DNA of 64,000 bases from Enhygromyxa salina. GTDB lineage: Bacteria; Myxococcota_A; Polyangia; Nannocystales; Nannocystaceae. Under the pieces are notes generated by a model. The model was not told where the DNA came from, did no database searches, and saw only the letters and a program-made list of their open reading frames with translations. Positions 8,423 to 16,413 of the stretch are shown here, piece after piece; positions within the stretch are counted from its first letter, which is position 1; each line of letters begins with the position of its first letter. The position numbers and the translations under genes are program-made. Where the stretch lies: positions 105,041 to 169,040 of the forward strand of contig NZ_PVNK01000005.1 in assembly GCF_002994615.1 (NCBI RefSeq), in the 5' to 3' direction.

Positions 8423-10321
8423 TCAGCGCAGCCGGAATTGCTCGATGAAGATGTGGAGGCCGAGGGCCAGACCGATGAGCCAGTCGTGGCGGTGCCCCGC
8501 CGCGACCGCCGGCGACAGCCGCTCCCACCGGTGGCGGACGAAGGATAGTACGTTTGGGTCGAACACGCCGAATTCGGCGATCGCCTCGCGCTCGAGGTAG
8601 CGACTGAGCAGAGCGCGACCGGTCGCGGACGCCAGCACGTAGCGCCAGCTCGGGGCCAAGAAGGGGTGCTTGGGGACCGCGCAGATCTCGGGTGGAAGCA
8701 GCCCAGCGCCCGCGCGTCGCAGCAGCAGCTTGCCCTGTCCGCTGGCGAGATCGAGCAGCTCGGTCTCCCCAGCCCGCGCTGCGAGATCGAGGATCGCGCG
8801 GTCGAGAAACACCGGGCGCCCCTCGACGCCGTGGGCCATCTCGACTCGATCGCTGAGCGCGGGGATCAGGTAGCTGCTCAGCTGGTGGAGGGCGAGCAGG
8901 CGCGAGAGATCGAGGGCCGGCTCGGCTTCGAGGCCGGCGAGGGGCGCGAGGACCTGGGTCGAGGGGCTCGGCTCGCCGCGCCAACGCGGCAGGAACACTT
9001 GGCTCGGCACAGCGTCGACTCGACGCGCGCGCTGGTCGAAGAAGCTCGCCCACCAAAGCGGGCTGGCCGGATCACGATCGAGGGCGTCGTCGAGCAAACC
9101 GACGCCGAGCTTCGCGGGGGCCGCCGGATCGGGCGCGGCGGCGCGATCGACCGCGCGCGCGCGCCAGCGAGCCTCGGTCATGAACCAGGGGTAACCAGCG
9201 AAGAGCTCGTCGCTGCCCTCCCCGCTCAGCACGACCTTGACGCCCCGCTCGCGGACGTGACGCGCGAGCAAGTAGCGGGCGACCGCGTGAGCGTTGACGG
9301 GCGGAAACTCGAGCGCGCGGATCGTCTGAGGGAGCGCCGCCGCGAGCTCCTCGCTCCCGACCCGGACCAGGTCGAGCTCGAGGTCGAGGCTGCGCGCGTG
9401 CGCCTGCGCGAGCGCGGACTCATCGTGGCTCGGATCATCGAAGGCGAGGGTGAACGCGGGCAGGTCCCGCTCGCGTCGGGCGAGGGCCGCGACGAGGGCC
9501 GAGTCGAGGCCGCCCGAGAACAGCAGGCCGATCGGCGCGTCGGCCCGGAGGCGACGGCTCACGGCGCGTTCGAGCTGCTCGCGTAAGTCCTGGGGTTCGG
9601 GCGGCTGGCGCCGGCTCCGAGCCTGACTCGGGCGCGCGCCCGGCCCCGCCAACCACCGCCAAAACACCCTGCGGCGGCGCTGCCCGAGCTCCCAGCTGTG
9701 CACGGTCGCGGGCGCCAGCGACTCGACGCCCTCGAACGCGCACGCGCTGCCCGAGTACGCGCCCAGGAAGTGGCCGGACAAAAAGCGCGCGCGCAGCCGG
9801 GGCTCGTCGACGAGGGGCAGCAGCGCCTTGGCCTCGGACGCGAGCGCGACCGAGCGATCGGGGCCCTCGAGCACGAACAGCGGCCGGACCCCGACCCGAT
9901 CCCGCGCCGCGATCAGTCGCTCGCGCCGGGCATCCCACACGATGACCGCGAAGTCGCCGTCGAGCTCGTCGACGAACTCGAGGCCGCGCTCTTCGTAGAG
10001 GTGGGCGATGAGCTCGGCGTCGCAGCGCGTGCGCAGCTGATGACCCCGCCCGCGCAGCTCATCCCCGAGCTCGAGGTGATCGTAGAGCTCACCGTTGACG
10101 ACGACCGCCACGCTGCGGTCTTCGTTGAAGTAAGGCTGCGGCCCGGCCGAGGGGTCCACGATCGCTAGCCGCGTGGCGATCAGCCCGAGGCGGCCGCGAT
10201 CGAGGATCGCGTGACCGCGCTCGTCGGGCCCGCGGTGATCCAAGGCGGCGCCGAGCTGCTCCAGCTGCTCGGTGACGATCGAGGGCCCACGCGGGCGCCA
10301 CAGCGCGACGACGCCACACAT
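8423..10321 (-). CDS. Asparagine-synthetase-like glutamine amidotransferase (AsnB family)
   Basis: 632 residues. The protein begins MCGVV, so Cys2 can serve as the glutaminase nucleophile after Met removal. HRGPDERG (29-36) and VNGELYDH complete the N-terminal glutaminase domain. The C-terminal synthetase domain has the ATP pyrophosphatase loop SGGLDS (269-274) and SGEGSDELFAGYPWF (366-380). The family adenylates a carboxylate and transfers ammonia from glutamine to give an amide. Here it sits 2 bp after the Rieske gene in an operon with fatty-acid/polyketide enzymes, so amide formation on the product is more likely than free asparagine synthesis, comparable to OxyD in oxytetracycline starter-unit formation. 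That role is inferred. Confidence 0.9.
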   Translation of the reverse strand: MCGVVALWRPRGPSIVTEQLEQLGAALDHRGPDERGHAILDRGRLGLIATRLAIVDPSAGPQPYFNEDRSVAVVVNGELYDHLELGDELRGRGHQLRTRCDAELIAHLYEERGLEFVDELDGDFAVIVWDARRERLIAARDRVGVRPLFVLEGPDRSVALASEAKALLPLVDEPRLRARFLSGHFLGAYSGSACAFEGVESLAPATVHSWELGQRRRRVFWRWLAGPGARPSQARSRRQPPEPQDLREQLERAVSRRLRADAPIGLLFSGGLDSALVAALARRERDLPAFTLAFDDPSHDESALAQAHARSLDLELDLVRVGSEELAAALPQTIRALEFPPVNAHAVARYLLARHVRERGVKVVLSGEGSDELFAGYPWFMTEARWRARAVDRAAAPDPAAPAKLGVGLLDDALDRDPASPLWWASFFDQRARRVDAVPSQVFLPRWRGEPSPSTQVLAPLAGLEAEPALDLSRLLALHQLSSYLIPALSDRVEMAHGVEGRPVFLDRAILDLAARAGETELLDLASGQGKLLLRRAGAGLLPPEICAVPKHPFLAPSWRYVLASATGRALLSRYLEREAIAEFGVFDPNVLSFVRHRWERLSPAVAAGHRHDWLIGLALGLHIFIEQFRLR

Positions 10322-10323
10322 GC

Positions 10324-11154
10324 TCAGAGCTCGACCGTCTGCCCGTCGACGCGGCGGACCCGGCGACACCCGAGCCGCAGCCCGGCGCCGCGATCGCAGC
10401 GCCCGTCGTCGAGGCTGAAGCGGTAGTCGTGCCACGGGCAGCGCAGGCGGCCCTCGCCGTCGAGCTCGGCCCGGTGCAGCGGGCCGCCCATGTGCGGGCA
10501 GACGAGCTCGTGAACAAACAGCTCGCCGTCGCGCTCGACGAGGCCGAGGCGCCGCTGGCCGTCCTCGACGGTGTTGGCGTCGAGGATGCGCAGGCGACCG
10601 CCAGCCGCAGGCCGCCACGGCTCGAGGCGATCGGCCGCGAGCATGTCCGTGATCATGGCCTGGTCCTCGTCCCACAGCCGCGCGTAGAGCTTGAGGTAGC
10701 CTCGGCCCTTGAGCCTCGCGACCGTCTCGGTCTCGGCGGGTGCCCAAAACTCGACCTCGATGTCCGTCTGCTCGTGGGCGCGGGCCTCGCTCGCGGGGAC
10801 CGGCGAGAGCTGGGTGAGGATGTACGCGCCCGCGCTCACGCCTTCGAGGGTCCGGGTGACATAGCGCAGCCGCTCGCGGTCGACGCTCAGCTCGAGGACC
10901 ATGGTCTTGGCCAGGCTCGCGGGCGCGATCGTCACGCACGCGCGCCACCAATCGCGGCCGGCCTCGAGCAGCTCGATCGCGGCGAACGAGCTGCGGTGGA
11001 CCCACGGCAGGTGGGCGTGATCCAAGACGTTGCGCCAGACCCCGTCGACGCTCGAGTCGAGGCGGCGGCGATAGCTCGCGAGCATGCGCAGGTGCTCGGG
11101 TCGCGCGGGCCAGTCATGCCGGGGCGGTCCGGCGGGAAGTTGGGGCTCGGTCAT
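10324..11154 (-). CDS. Rieske oxygenase with reversed domain order (catalytic domain first, Rieske domain last)
   Basis: 276 residues. The Rieske [2Fe-2S] ligands are at the C-terminus: C219-P-H221 and C239-P-W-H242. The N-terminal part has RNVLDHAHLPWVHRSSF, containing D45-x2-H48-x4-H53, the mononuclear iron motif of Rieske oxygenases and very like the VanA sequence around its iron ligands. D164 in DEDQAMITD is a candidate third ligand. In known Rieske oxygenases the Rieske domain comes first, so the order here appears permuted, and the protein is shorter than usual. The start is the ATG whose last bases overlap the stop of the hydrolase gene (ATGA). It probably hydroxylates or desaturates the pathway product; the reductase partner is not in the window. 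Confidence 0.88.
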   Translation of the reverse strand: MTEPQLPAGPPRHDWPARPEHLRMLASYRRRLDSSVDGVWRNVLDHAHLPWVHRSSFAAIELLEAGRDWWRACVTIAPASLAKTMVLELSVDRERLRYVTRTLEGVSAGAYILTQLSPVPASEARAHEQTDIEVEFWAPAETETVARLKGRGYLKLYARLWDEDQAMITDMLAADRLEPWRPAAGGRLRILDANTVEDGQRRLGLVERDGELFVHELVCPHMGGPLHRAELDGEGRLRCPWHDYRFSLDDGRCDRGAGLRLGCRRVRRVDGQTVEL

Positions 11155-11972
11155 GCGTCGCCGCGGAGGTCGAGGTGAGGGTCGAGGTGAGGGTCGGGGT
11201 CGGGCTGTGCGAACGCGCGCTGGACCAGGGCGACGAAGGCCGCCTCGGCCTCGAACCATATCGCGTGGCCCGAGGGCAACTCGGCGAAGGTGGCCGCGGG
11301 CGCGGCGTCGGCCAGGCGCCTGACCTCGCTGGCGGGGAACAGCCAGTCCTGATCCCCCGCGATGACCGTGTGCAGCGCGGTCATCGTGGGGACCGACGCG
11401 CGGAGGTCATGGCTCGCGAGGCGCGCGAGCTGGGCTGCCCACTGGGGCCGCGAGGTCGAGAGCTGGCCGAGGTGCATGGCGAGGGTCGCAAACACCCCTG
11501 GCCGATGGAGAAAGCCGGGGCTGAACAACATCGGGACCATGCCCTCGATCAGGGTGCGCTCGTCGATCGCCGCGTCGAGCACGCCCTGCACCAGCCGAAA
11601 CAAAGCGCGCTCGCGGGCCCGAAAGTGCGCGCAGGTCACGGCCACGACCGCTCGCCGGACCCGCGCAGGATGACGCGCGAGCAGCTGCAGGGCCCAGGCG
11701 CCACCGAAGGACCAGCCGAGCAGATCGAAGCGCTCGAAGCCCTGGCTGAGCGCGCACGCTTCGAGCCAGGCGACGAGCTCGTCCCAGCCGATCGACGAGC
11801 TCGCGCTCGCGCCGGGCCCGGTCGGCGTGACCGCCAGCAGCGGCCTCGGCCCGGCGATCGCCTCGAGCAAGCGACGGCTGCTCTCGAGCCGCGACGGGAG
11901 GCCGAGCAGGACCACGAGCGGCACGTGCCCGGGCTGACCCGGGAGCCGAAGATGGGGCAATTCGAGGGTCAC
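11151..11972 (-). CDS. Alpha/beta hydrolase (possible thioesterase/acyl hydrolase)
   Basis: 273 residues starting at GTG, whose bases overlap the TGA of the upstream hotdog gene (GTGA). The nucleophile elbow GWSFGG and the C-terminal SGHAIWFE provide the Ser and His of the catalytic triad; GDQDWLFP before the His gives the likely Asp. The central helical lid is hydrophobic. In this operon it could release an acyl chain from the carrier protein or act on an ester. The C-terminus ends in a short DPHLDPHLD repeat. The downstream Rieske gene starts at the overlapping ATGA, which implies translational coupling. Confidence 0.88.
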   Translation of the reverse strand: MTLELPHLRLPGQPGHVPLVVLLGLPSRLESSRRLLEAIAGPRPLLAVTPTGPGASASSSIGWDELVAWLEACALSQGFERFDLLGWSFGGAWALQLLARHPARVRRAVVAVTCAHFRARERALFRLVQGVLDAAIDERTLIEGMVPMLFSPGFLHRPGVFATLAMHLGQLSTSRPQWAAQLARLASHDLRASVPTMTALHTVIAGDQDWLFPASEVRRLADAAPAATFAELPSGHAIWFEAEAAFVALVQRAFAQPDPDPHLDPHLDLRGDA

Positions 11973-12829
11973 GCGGAGTCGCTTCGAGTTGGGCTCGGGC
12001 CCGCGAGCGTGACCACGCCCCGGACCCAGGTTTGGGCGCCGTCGAGGGTCCCGACCGAGAGCTCGAATTGTTGGAGATGCATGACCCGACGAGCGCGAAG
12101 GACCCGAAACACTGGCGCGCGGATCGTGGCCTCCGGCGCGTAGACCAGGCGCTCGTAGGCCGCGACGTACACGGGCTTGGCCTCGGCCTGGGTCTGGGCG
12201 CGAAAGCACAGCCCGGCCGCCTGGGCGGCGCCGTCGAGCAGCTCGGTCCAGTGCCACGAGGGCCGCTCGACGGCGCTGAAGATGCCGCCGTCGACCAAGT
12301 TGGCGCCCGCGCTGACGGACATCCGATCGACGAAGAGCGCCGCCGGACCGTGACGCAGCGACGCGCGAACGTGGGCGGGCTCGCACAGCGGCCCTCGGGC
12401 AGGCCGCGGATCGGGGATCTCGATCGGCGCGAGCGCGGGGCCGACCCCGTGGCGGATGTCGATCGTCGCGGCCTCGAGGATCCTGGCCCGGCTGCGATCA
12501 GGCTTGCGAGGATCTCGGCTGACGCGCACGAGGGCGGGACCCGGAGCCGCGTGTTCGTGGCCTTCGGGACGCAGCGGCGCTCGGAGGGCGGCGCGTCGGA
12601 TCTGGGCGACGGGCCCGGCGAGGCGGCGCGCGGCCTCGACCGCGAGGCCGATCAGGTACGCGCCGGGGACCAGCGGGTCCCCCTCGAAGTGGTCGCGGCA
12701 AAGATGGGCCGTGATCGCGGGCGGGACCTCGAGCTCGACGCTCGGCCGTCCGCTCGCGCTGGTCGTGTCGACGTGGGTGAGACCGGCGAACAGGCTTCCC
12801 ACCCGCGAGGTCTGCTGCTTGAGCGACAC
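11969..12829 (-). CDS. Double-hotdog dehydratase-like protein (FabZ/ApeP-like)
   Basis: 286 residues starting at GTG; an in-frame stop just upstream excludes a longer start. Residues 47-56 read HFEGDPLVPG, the HFxGxPxxPG signature of FabA/FabZ hotdog dehydratases, with H47 as candidate catalytic base. The second half (FVDRMSVSAG, then WTELLDGAAQAAGLCFRA) looks like another hotdog repeat. It should dehydrate beta-hydroxyacyl-carrier-protein intermediates after the ketoreductase. It is the first gene of the left operon, 69 bp from the divergent ketosynthase-like gene. Confidence 0.82.
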   Translation of the reverse strand: MSLKQQTSRVGSLFAGLTHVDTTSASGRPSVELEVPPAITAHLCRDHFEGDPLVPGAYLIGLAVEAARRLAGPVAQIRRAALRAPLRPEGHEHAAPGPALVRVSRDPRKPDRSRARILEAATIDIRHGVGPALAPIEIPDPRPARGPLCEPAHVRASLRHGPAALFVDRMSVSAGANLVDGGIFSAVERPSWHWTELLDGAAQAAGLCFRAQTQAEAKPVYVAAYERLVYAPEATIRAPVFRVLRARRVMHLQQFELSVGTLDGAQTWVRGVVTLAGPSPTRSDSA

Positions 12830-12898
12830 GTATGCCTATGATAACAGCGAGCCCTGTCGAGTCACGGCCCACGAGCTGCCCGCGAGCGTGATGTCCTC
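12830..12898. promoter_or_regulatory. Divergent promoter region of the biosynthetic cluster
   Basis: This 69-bp gap separates the two divergent operons. TATGAT at 12837-12842 is a good -10-like hexamer for the plus strand, and its reverse complement TATCAT is also -10-like for the minus strand. No convincing -35 box accompanies either. The hotdog gene start is only 7 bp from the hexamer, so its transcript would have to be nearly leaderless or start inside the plus-strand gene. Shared control of both arms is likely from the geometry. Confidence 0.45.
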
Positions 12899-14143
12899 GT
12901 GACGGGTATCGGCGCATGGACCCCGTTCGGCGTCGGCTGGGACGCGCTGTGGGCTGCACTGATCGAGGGCCGCACGGCCTTCGCCCCCGTCGGTGAGGGC
13001 TTTGGTCCCGACCCGACGCTGCTCGCCGGGCGGATCAGCGACTGGAAACCATTTCGGGCCGAGTTCCCCGAGGTCCGCCCGCCCCTGCCGATCCCGGTCA
13101 CCCGACTCGCGCTCGTCGCGGCGAGGCGCGCGTGCGAGGCCGCGGGCCTCGCAAAGATCGACGCGGAGCACGAGCGGCTCGGCTTTGGCGTGATGCTCAA
13201 TCGCAACCGCGGACCGGCGCAAGTCGTGGCCAAGATCATGAAGCCCGTCCTCGCCAAGGGCGTGCGCAAGACCAGCCCCTTGCTGTTCTCGCAGAGCGTG
13301 GCCAACGCTCCGCTCGGTGCGGTCGCCACGGCCCTCGGGCTGCGTGGTCCTCACCTGCTGACCATGGGCGGCGGCGCGATCATGACCGCCCACGACGCGA
13401 TCCAGCGCGGCGACGCGCCGGGCGTCCTCGTCGGCGGCTTCGAAGAGCTGGTCTCGGAGCTGTTCACCGCCGACCTCGACAACGGCGTGATCGAGGGCAT
13501 CCGCAGCCTCGATCAGCTCGGCCGCGGCCCGGTCATGTCGGAGGGCTGCGTGTGCGTCTTGCTCGAGTCCCGGGCCAGCGCCGAGGCCCGGGGCGCTCGA
13601 GCCCTCGCAAGGCTGGCGAGCGTCGAGCGCGGCCTGTCCCTCGCGAGCCGAGCGGAGCCCGCCGAGCGCGAGCAAAACACAGACGGCCGCGGCGAGCGCG
13701 GCTGGGATCCGCTCTCGCGCTGGGGCGCGCCCGATCCCGACGGCTTCGCTCGCCTCGCCGCGCGCGCGCTCGCTCGCGCTGGCGTCGAGCCAAAGACGAT
13801 CGGCTACCACGCTGGCAACGGCGCGGCGGTGCCAGCGTTCGCGTCGGCCGAGCAGCGCATGCGGGCGACCCTCGGGCTCGACGGGCTCGGCCCCGCCGGG
13901 CGAGTGGGCTCGCTCAAGGCGCTGCTCGGCGAGGGCATGGGCATGGGGGCGATCGCCAACCTCGCGTGGGCCGCGACGATGGTCGCCCGCGGCGAGATCA
14001 CCCACTCGACCCGCTCGGGGCCCACCAAAGATCCTGTGCCCGGCGCCGGCGCGTCGGCCCTCGGCCTCGCGCACAATGTCCTCGTCACCCACCTCGACGC
14101 TCACGCCAGCCAATTCGCTGCGCTAGTGTCGCCAGCCTCATGA
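12899..14143 (+). CDS. Degenerate beta-ketoacyl synthase (chain-length-factor-like, KS-beta)
   Basis: 414 residues with a FabF-type thiolase fold: VTGIGAWTPFG at the start and the end SLKALLGEGMGMGAIANL. All three catalytic residues are replaced: the Cys position in TAC is Gly157 (LLTMGGGAIM), the first His aligns with Asn307 (YHAGNGAAVP) and the second with Glu345. The adjacent Lys340 is kept. Loss of the active site is typical of KS-beta or ApeC-like subunits that pair with an active KS-alpha and set chain length. GTG at 12899 is the only reasonable start because an in-frame stop lies at 12842. The stop overlaps the ketoreductase ATG (ATGA). Confidence 0.9.
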   Translation: MTGIGAWTPFGVGWDALWAALIEGRTAFAPVGEGFGPDPTLLAGRISDWKPFRAEFPEVRPPLPIPVTRLALVAARRACEAAGLAKIDAEHERLGFGVMLNRNRGPAQVVAKIMKPVLAKGVRKTSPLLFSQSVANAPLGAVATALGLRGPHLLTMGGGAIMTAHDAIQRGDAPGVLVGGFEELVSELFTADLDNGVIEGIRSLDQLGRGPVMSEGCVCVLLESRASAEARGARALARLASVERGLSLASRAEPAEREQNTDGRGERGWDPLSRWGAPDPDGFARLAARALARAGVEPKTIGYHAGNGAAVPAFASAEQRMRATLGLDGLGPAGRVGSLKALLGEGMGMGAIANLAWAATMVARGEITHSTRSGPTKDPVPGAGASALGLAHNVLVTHLDAHASQFAALVSPAS

Positions 14144-14883
14144 GCACCCAAGTCGCCCTCGTCACAGGAGCGTCGCGCGGCATCGGCCGCGCGATCGCGT
14201 TGGGCCTGGCCCGGCGCGGCCTCCACGTTGCGATCAACTACCGGTCCCGGCGTGAGGCGGCCGAGGCCGTCGAGGCCGAGCTCGCGGCCGAAGGCCTGGC
14301 CTGCTCCCTGTGGGAGGCCGACGTCTCCGACAAGGCGGCGACCAAGCAGATGATCGCCGGCATCAAGGCCAAGCTCGGTCGCCTCGACGTGCTGGTCAAC
14401 AACGCGGGCGTGCTCCACGAGGGGCTGTTCTTCTTCACGCCGATCGACAAGTTCTGGGAGATCATGCAGGTCAACCTCGGCGGCGTCGTCAACTGCTCGC
14501 GCTACGCGATCCCGATGCTCGGTCGGCACAAGGCCGGGCGGATCATCAACATGGCCTCGATCGCGGCGATGCACGGGAGCGCGGGCCTGTCGGCCTACGC
14601 GAGCTCGAAGGGCGCCGTGATCAGCCTGTCCAAGGTCCTCGCCCGCGAGCTCGCCAAGTCCGGGGTCACCGTCAACGTCGTCGCGCCCGGCCTCGTCGCC
14701 AGCGACATGACCGACTCCCTCGCCAGCCCCGAAGCCCACGCGCGCTCGGTCGCGATGCAGCCGGTCGCCCGCATGGGTGAGCCCGATGAGATCGCGCGCC
14801 TCGTCGTGTTCCTGGCCTGCGACGCCCCCGGCTACCTCACGGGCGAGGTCATCCGTGTCGACGGTGGCTCGATGATCAGCTGA
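14140..14883 (+). CDS. 3-oxoacyl-[acyl-carrier-protein] reductase (FabG-like ketoreductase)
   Basis: 247 residues. TGASRGIG (9-16) binds NADP(H); NNAG (87-90), catalytic Ser140, Y153 and K157 (SAYASSKGAV) are all present. The C-terminus (GYLTGEVIRVDGGSMIS) matches the FabG consensus. It should reduce the beta-keto group formed by the ketosynthase pair to a hydroxyl, before the hotdog protein dehydrates it. The ATG overlaps the TGA of the KS-beta gene, and the KS-alpha gene begins 7 bp after its stop. Confidence 0.95.
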   Translation: MSTQVALVTGASRGIGRAIALGLARRGLHVAINYRSRREAAEAVEAELAAEGLACSLWEADVSDKAATKQMIAGIKAKLGRLDVLVNNAGVLHEGLFFFTPIDKFWEIMQVNLGGVVNCSRYAIPMLGRHKAGRIINMASIAAMHGSAGLSAYASSKGAVISLSKVLARELAKSGVTVNVVAPGLVASDMTDSLASPEAHARSVAMQPVARMGEPDEIARLVVFLACDAPGYLTGEVIRVDGGSMIS

Positions 14884-14890
14884 GGTGAGC

Positions 14891-16123
14891 ATGGGCGTGG
14901 GCATCTGTGGACTCTCGGTCTGGACCTGCTTTGGCCGCGGCCCCGCGGCGCTGAGCGAGGCCATGGCCCAGTCGGACCGGCGCTTCGAGCAGGTCGCGGT
15001 CGCGGCCGACATCGAAGACCCATGGTTCAAGACCAAGCGCGGCATGCAGCTGCCGATCCCGGCCTCGATCGTGTCGTCGTGGCGTGGCCGCGAGCTGCCC
15101 GTCACGCCCTTTGACTGGCCGGCCCAGTTTGCGATCGAGACCGCCCTCGACGCGGTCGTCGACGCGGGGCGGGTCACGCAGCGCTACCCCAGCGAGCGCA
15201 TCGCCGTGTGCAACGGGACCTCGCACGGCTCGAACCACGGCCTGCTCGAGTACCTGCGCCAGACCCAGGCCGGCGAGCCAAACGACCCGAGCCTGCTGCT
15301 GGATCTGCCCTCGATCATCGCGGCCAGGATCGCCCAAGTCGTCGGCGCGAGCGGCCCGAGCCTGACCTTCAACACCGCCTGCTCGGCGGGCCTCAACGCG
15401 ATCGGTCAGGGCCTGCGCCTGATCGAGTCGGGCCGAGCGGACTGCGTGATCGCCGGGGGCCACGACACCTTCTCACTGCTCAGCTTCGCCGGCTTCACCA
15501 GCCTCAAGGCGCTCGACCCTCGCGGCGCGCGCCCCTTCGACCTCGAGCGCGACGGCCTCTCGCTCGGCGACGGCGCGGCCTATGTCGTGCTCGAGCGCGA
15601 AGCCGCGATCCGAGCGCGCGGCGCCCGAGCGCGGGCATGGATCGGCGGCTACGGCTACCTCGGCGAGGCCTACCACCCAACGGCGCCCGACCCCGAGGGC
15701 CGCGGCGTCGAGCTCGCGATGCGTCGGGCCCTGGCCGAGGTCTCGGGCCCCGAGCGCCTGGCCCTGGTCTCGGCCCACGGCACCGGCACGCCCGCCAACG
15801 ACGAGGCCGAGCTGCGCGCGATCGATCGCGTCGCCGAGGCGATCGGCGTGACCGAGCCCGTCGACGTGGTCTCGCTCAAGTCCCAGACCGGTCATAGCCT
15901 CGGGGCCGCAGGCGCGGTCCAGTCGGTGGCCGCAATCTTGAACATGGAGCGCGGCCTGGTGCCCGCCAACATCACCCTCGACCAGCCCGTCGCGCACGGG
16001 CCCAAGCTGCGCCTGCCGACCCAGCCTGCAGCCCGCGAGATCCCCGTCGCCGTCTGCAACGGCCTCGGATTTGGTGGCAGCGTCGCCGCCCTCGCCCTCG
16101 TCCACCCGGAGCATCAGCCATGA
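14891..16123 (+). CDS. Beta-ketoacyl-ACP synthase (active KS-alpha, FabF-like)
   Basis: 410 residues. The complete catalytic set is visible: Cys164 in FNTACSAGLNA, His296 in SAHGTGTPAND, Lys330 and His335 in SLKSQTGHSLGAAGA. The N-terminal 100 residues differ from housekeeping FabF, which fits a specialised pathway. It condenses malonyl-ACP with the growing chain, probably as a heterodimer with the degenerate synthase two genes upstream. I prefer ATG 14891, preceded by GAGGTG, over GTG 14885. The stop overlaps the ACP start codon (ATGA). Confidence 0.95.
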   Translation: MGVGICGLSVWTCFGRGPAALSEAMAQSDRRFEQVAVAADIEDPWFKTKRGMQLPIPASIVSSWRGRELPVTPFDWPAQFAIETALDAVVDAGRVTQRYPSERIAVCNGTSHGSNHGLLEYLRQTQAGEPNDPSLLLDLPSIIAARIAQVVGASGPSLTFNTACSAGLNAIGQGLRLIESGRADCVIAGGHDTFSLLSFAGFTSLKALDPRGARPFDLERDGLSLGDGAAYVVLEREAAIRARGARARAWIGGYGYLGEAYHPTAPDPEGRGVELAMRRALAEVSGPERLALVSAHGTGTPANDEAELRAIDRVAEAIGVTEPVDVVSLKSQTGHSLGAAGAVQSVAAILNMERGLVPANITLDQPVAHGPKLRLPTQPAAREIPVAVCNGLGFGGSVAALALVHPEHQP

Positions 16124-16413
16124 ACCAACCAACCGACGCCGTCGCCACACGCATCTCCGCGATCATCATCGAGCGCCTCGAGCTCGAGGACTTCACCGTC
16201 GAGGACTTTCCGCGCGACGCGATCTTGTTCGCGCCCGACACCGAGGGCGGCCTCGACCTCGACTCGATCGCCTCACTCGAGATCGTCTCGGCCCTCGCAG
16301 ACGAGTACGACCTCGACTTCGATGAGATCGCGCGCGAGGACTTCATGAGCGTCGAGACCCTGGCCGCCTACATCATCCGCGAGCTCGCCGCGCTCGGGAG
16401 GCAGCCAAATTGA
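16120..16413 (+). CDS. Acyl carrier protein
   Basis: 97 residues, acidic and helical. The motif GLDLDSIASLEIV carries Ser49, the attachment site for 4'-phosphopantetheine, directly after Asp48. The C-terminal helix (SVETLAAYIIREL) fits the ACP fold. It should carry the acyl intermediates of this pathway. It overlaps the ketosynthase stop and the start of the following gene by one codon each, so the subunits are translationally coupled. Confidence 0.95.
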   Translation: MNQPTDAVATRISAIIIERLELEDFTVEDFPRDAILFAPDTEGGLDLDSIASLEIVSALADEYDLDFDEIAREDFMSVETLAAYIIRELAALGRQPN

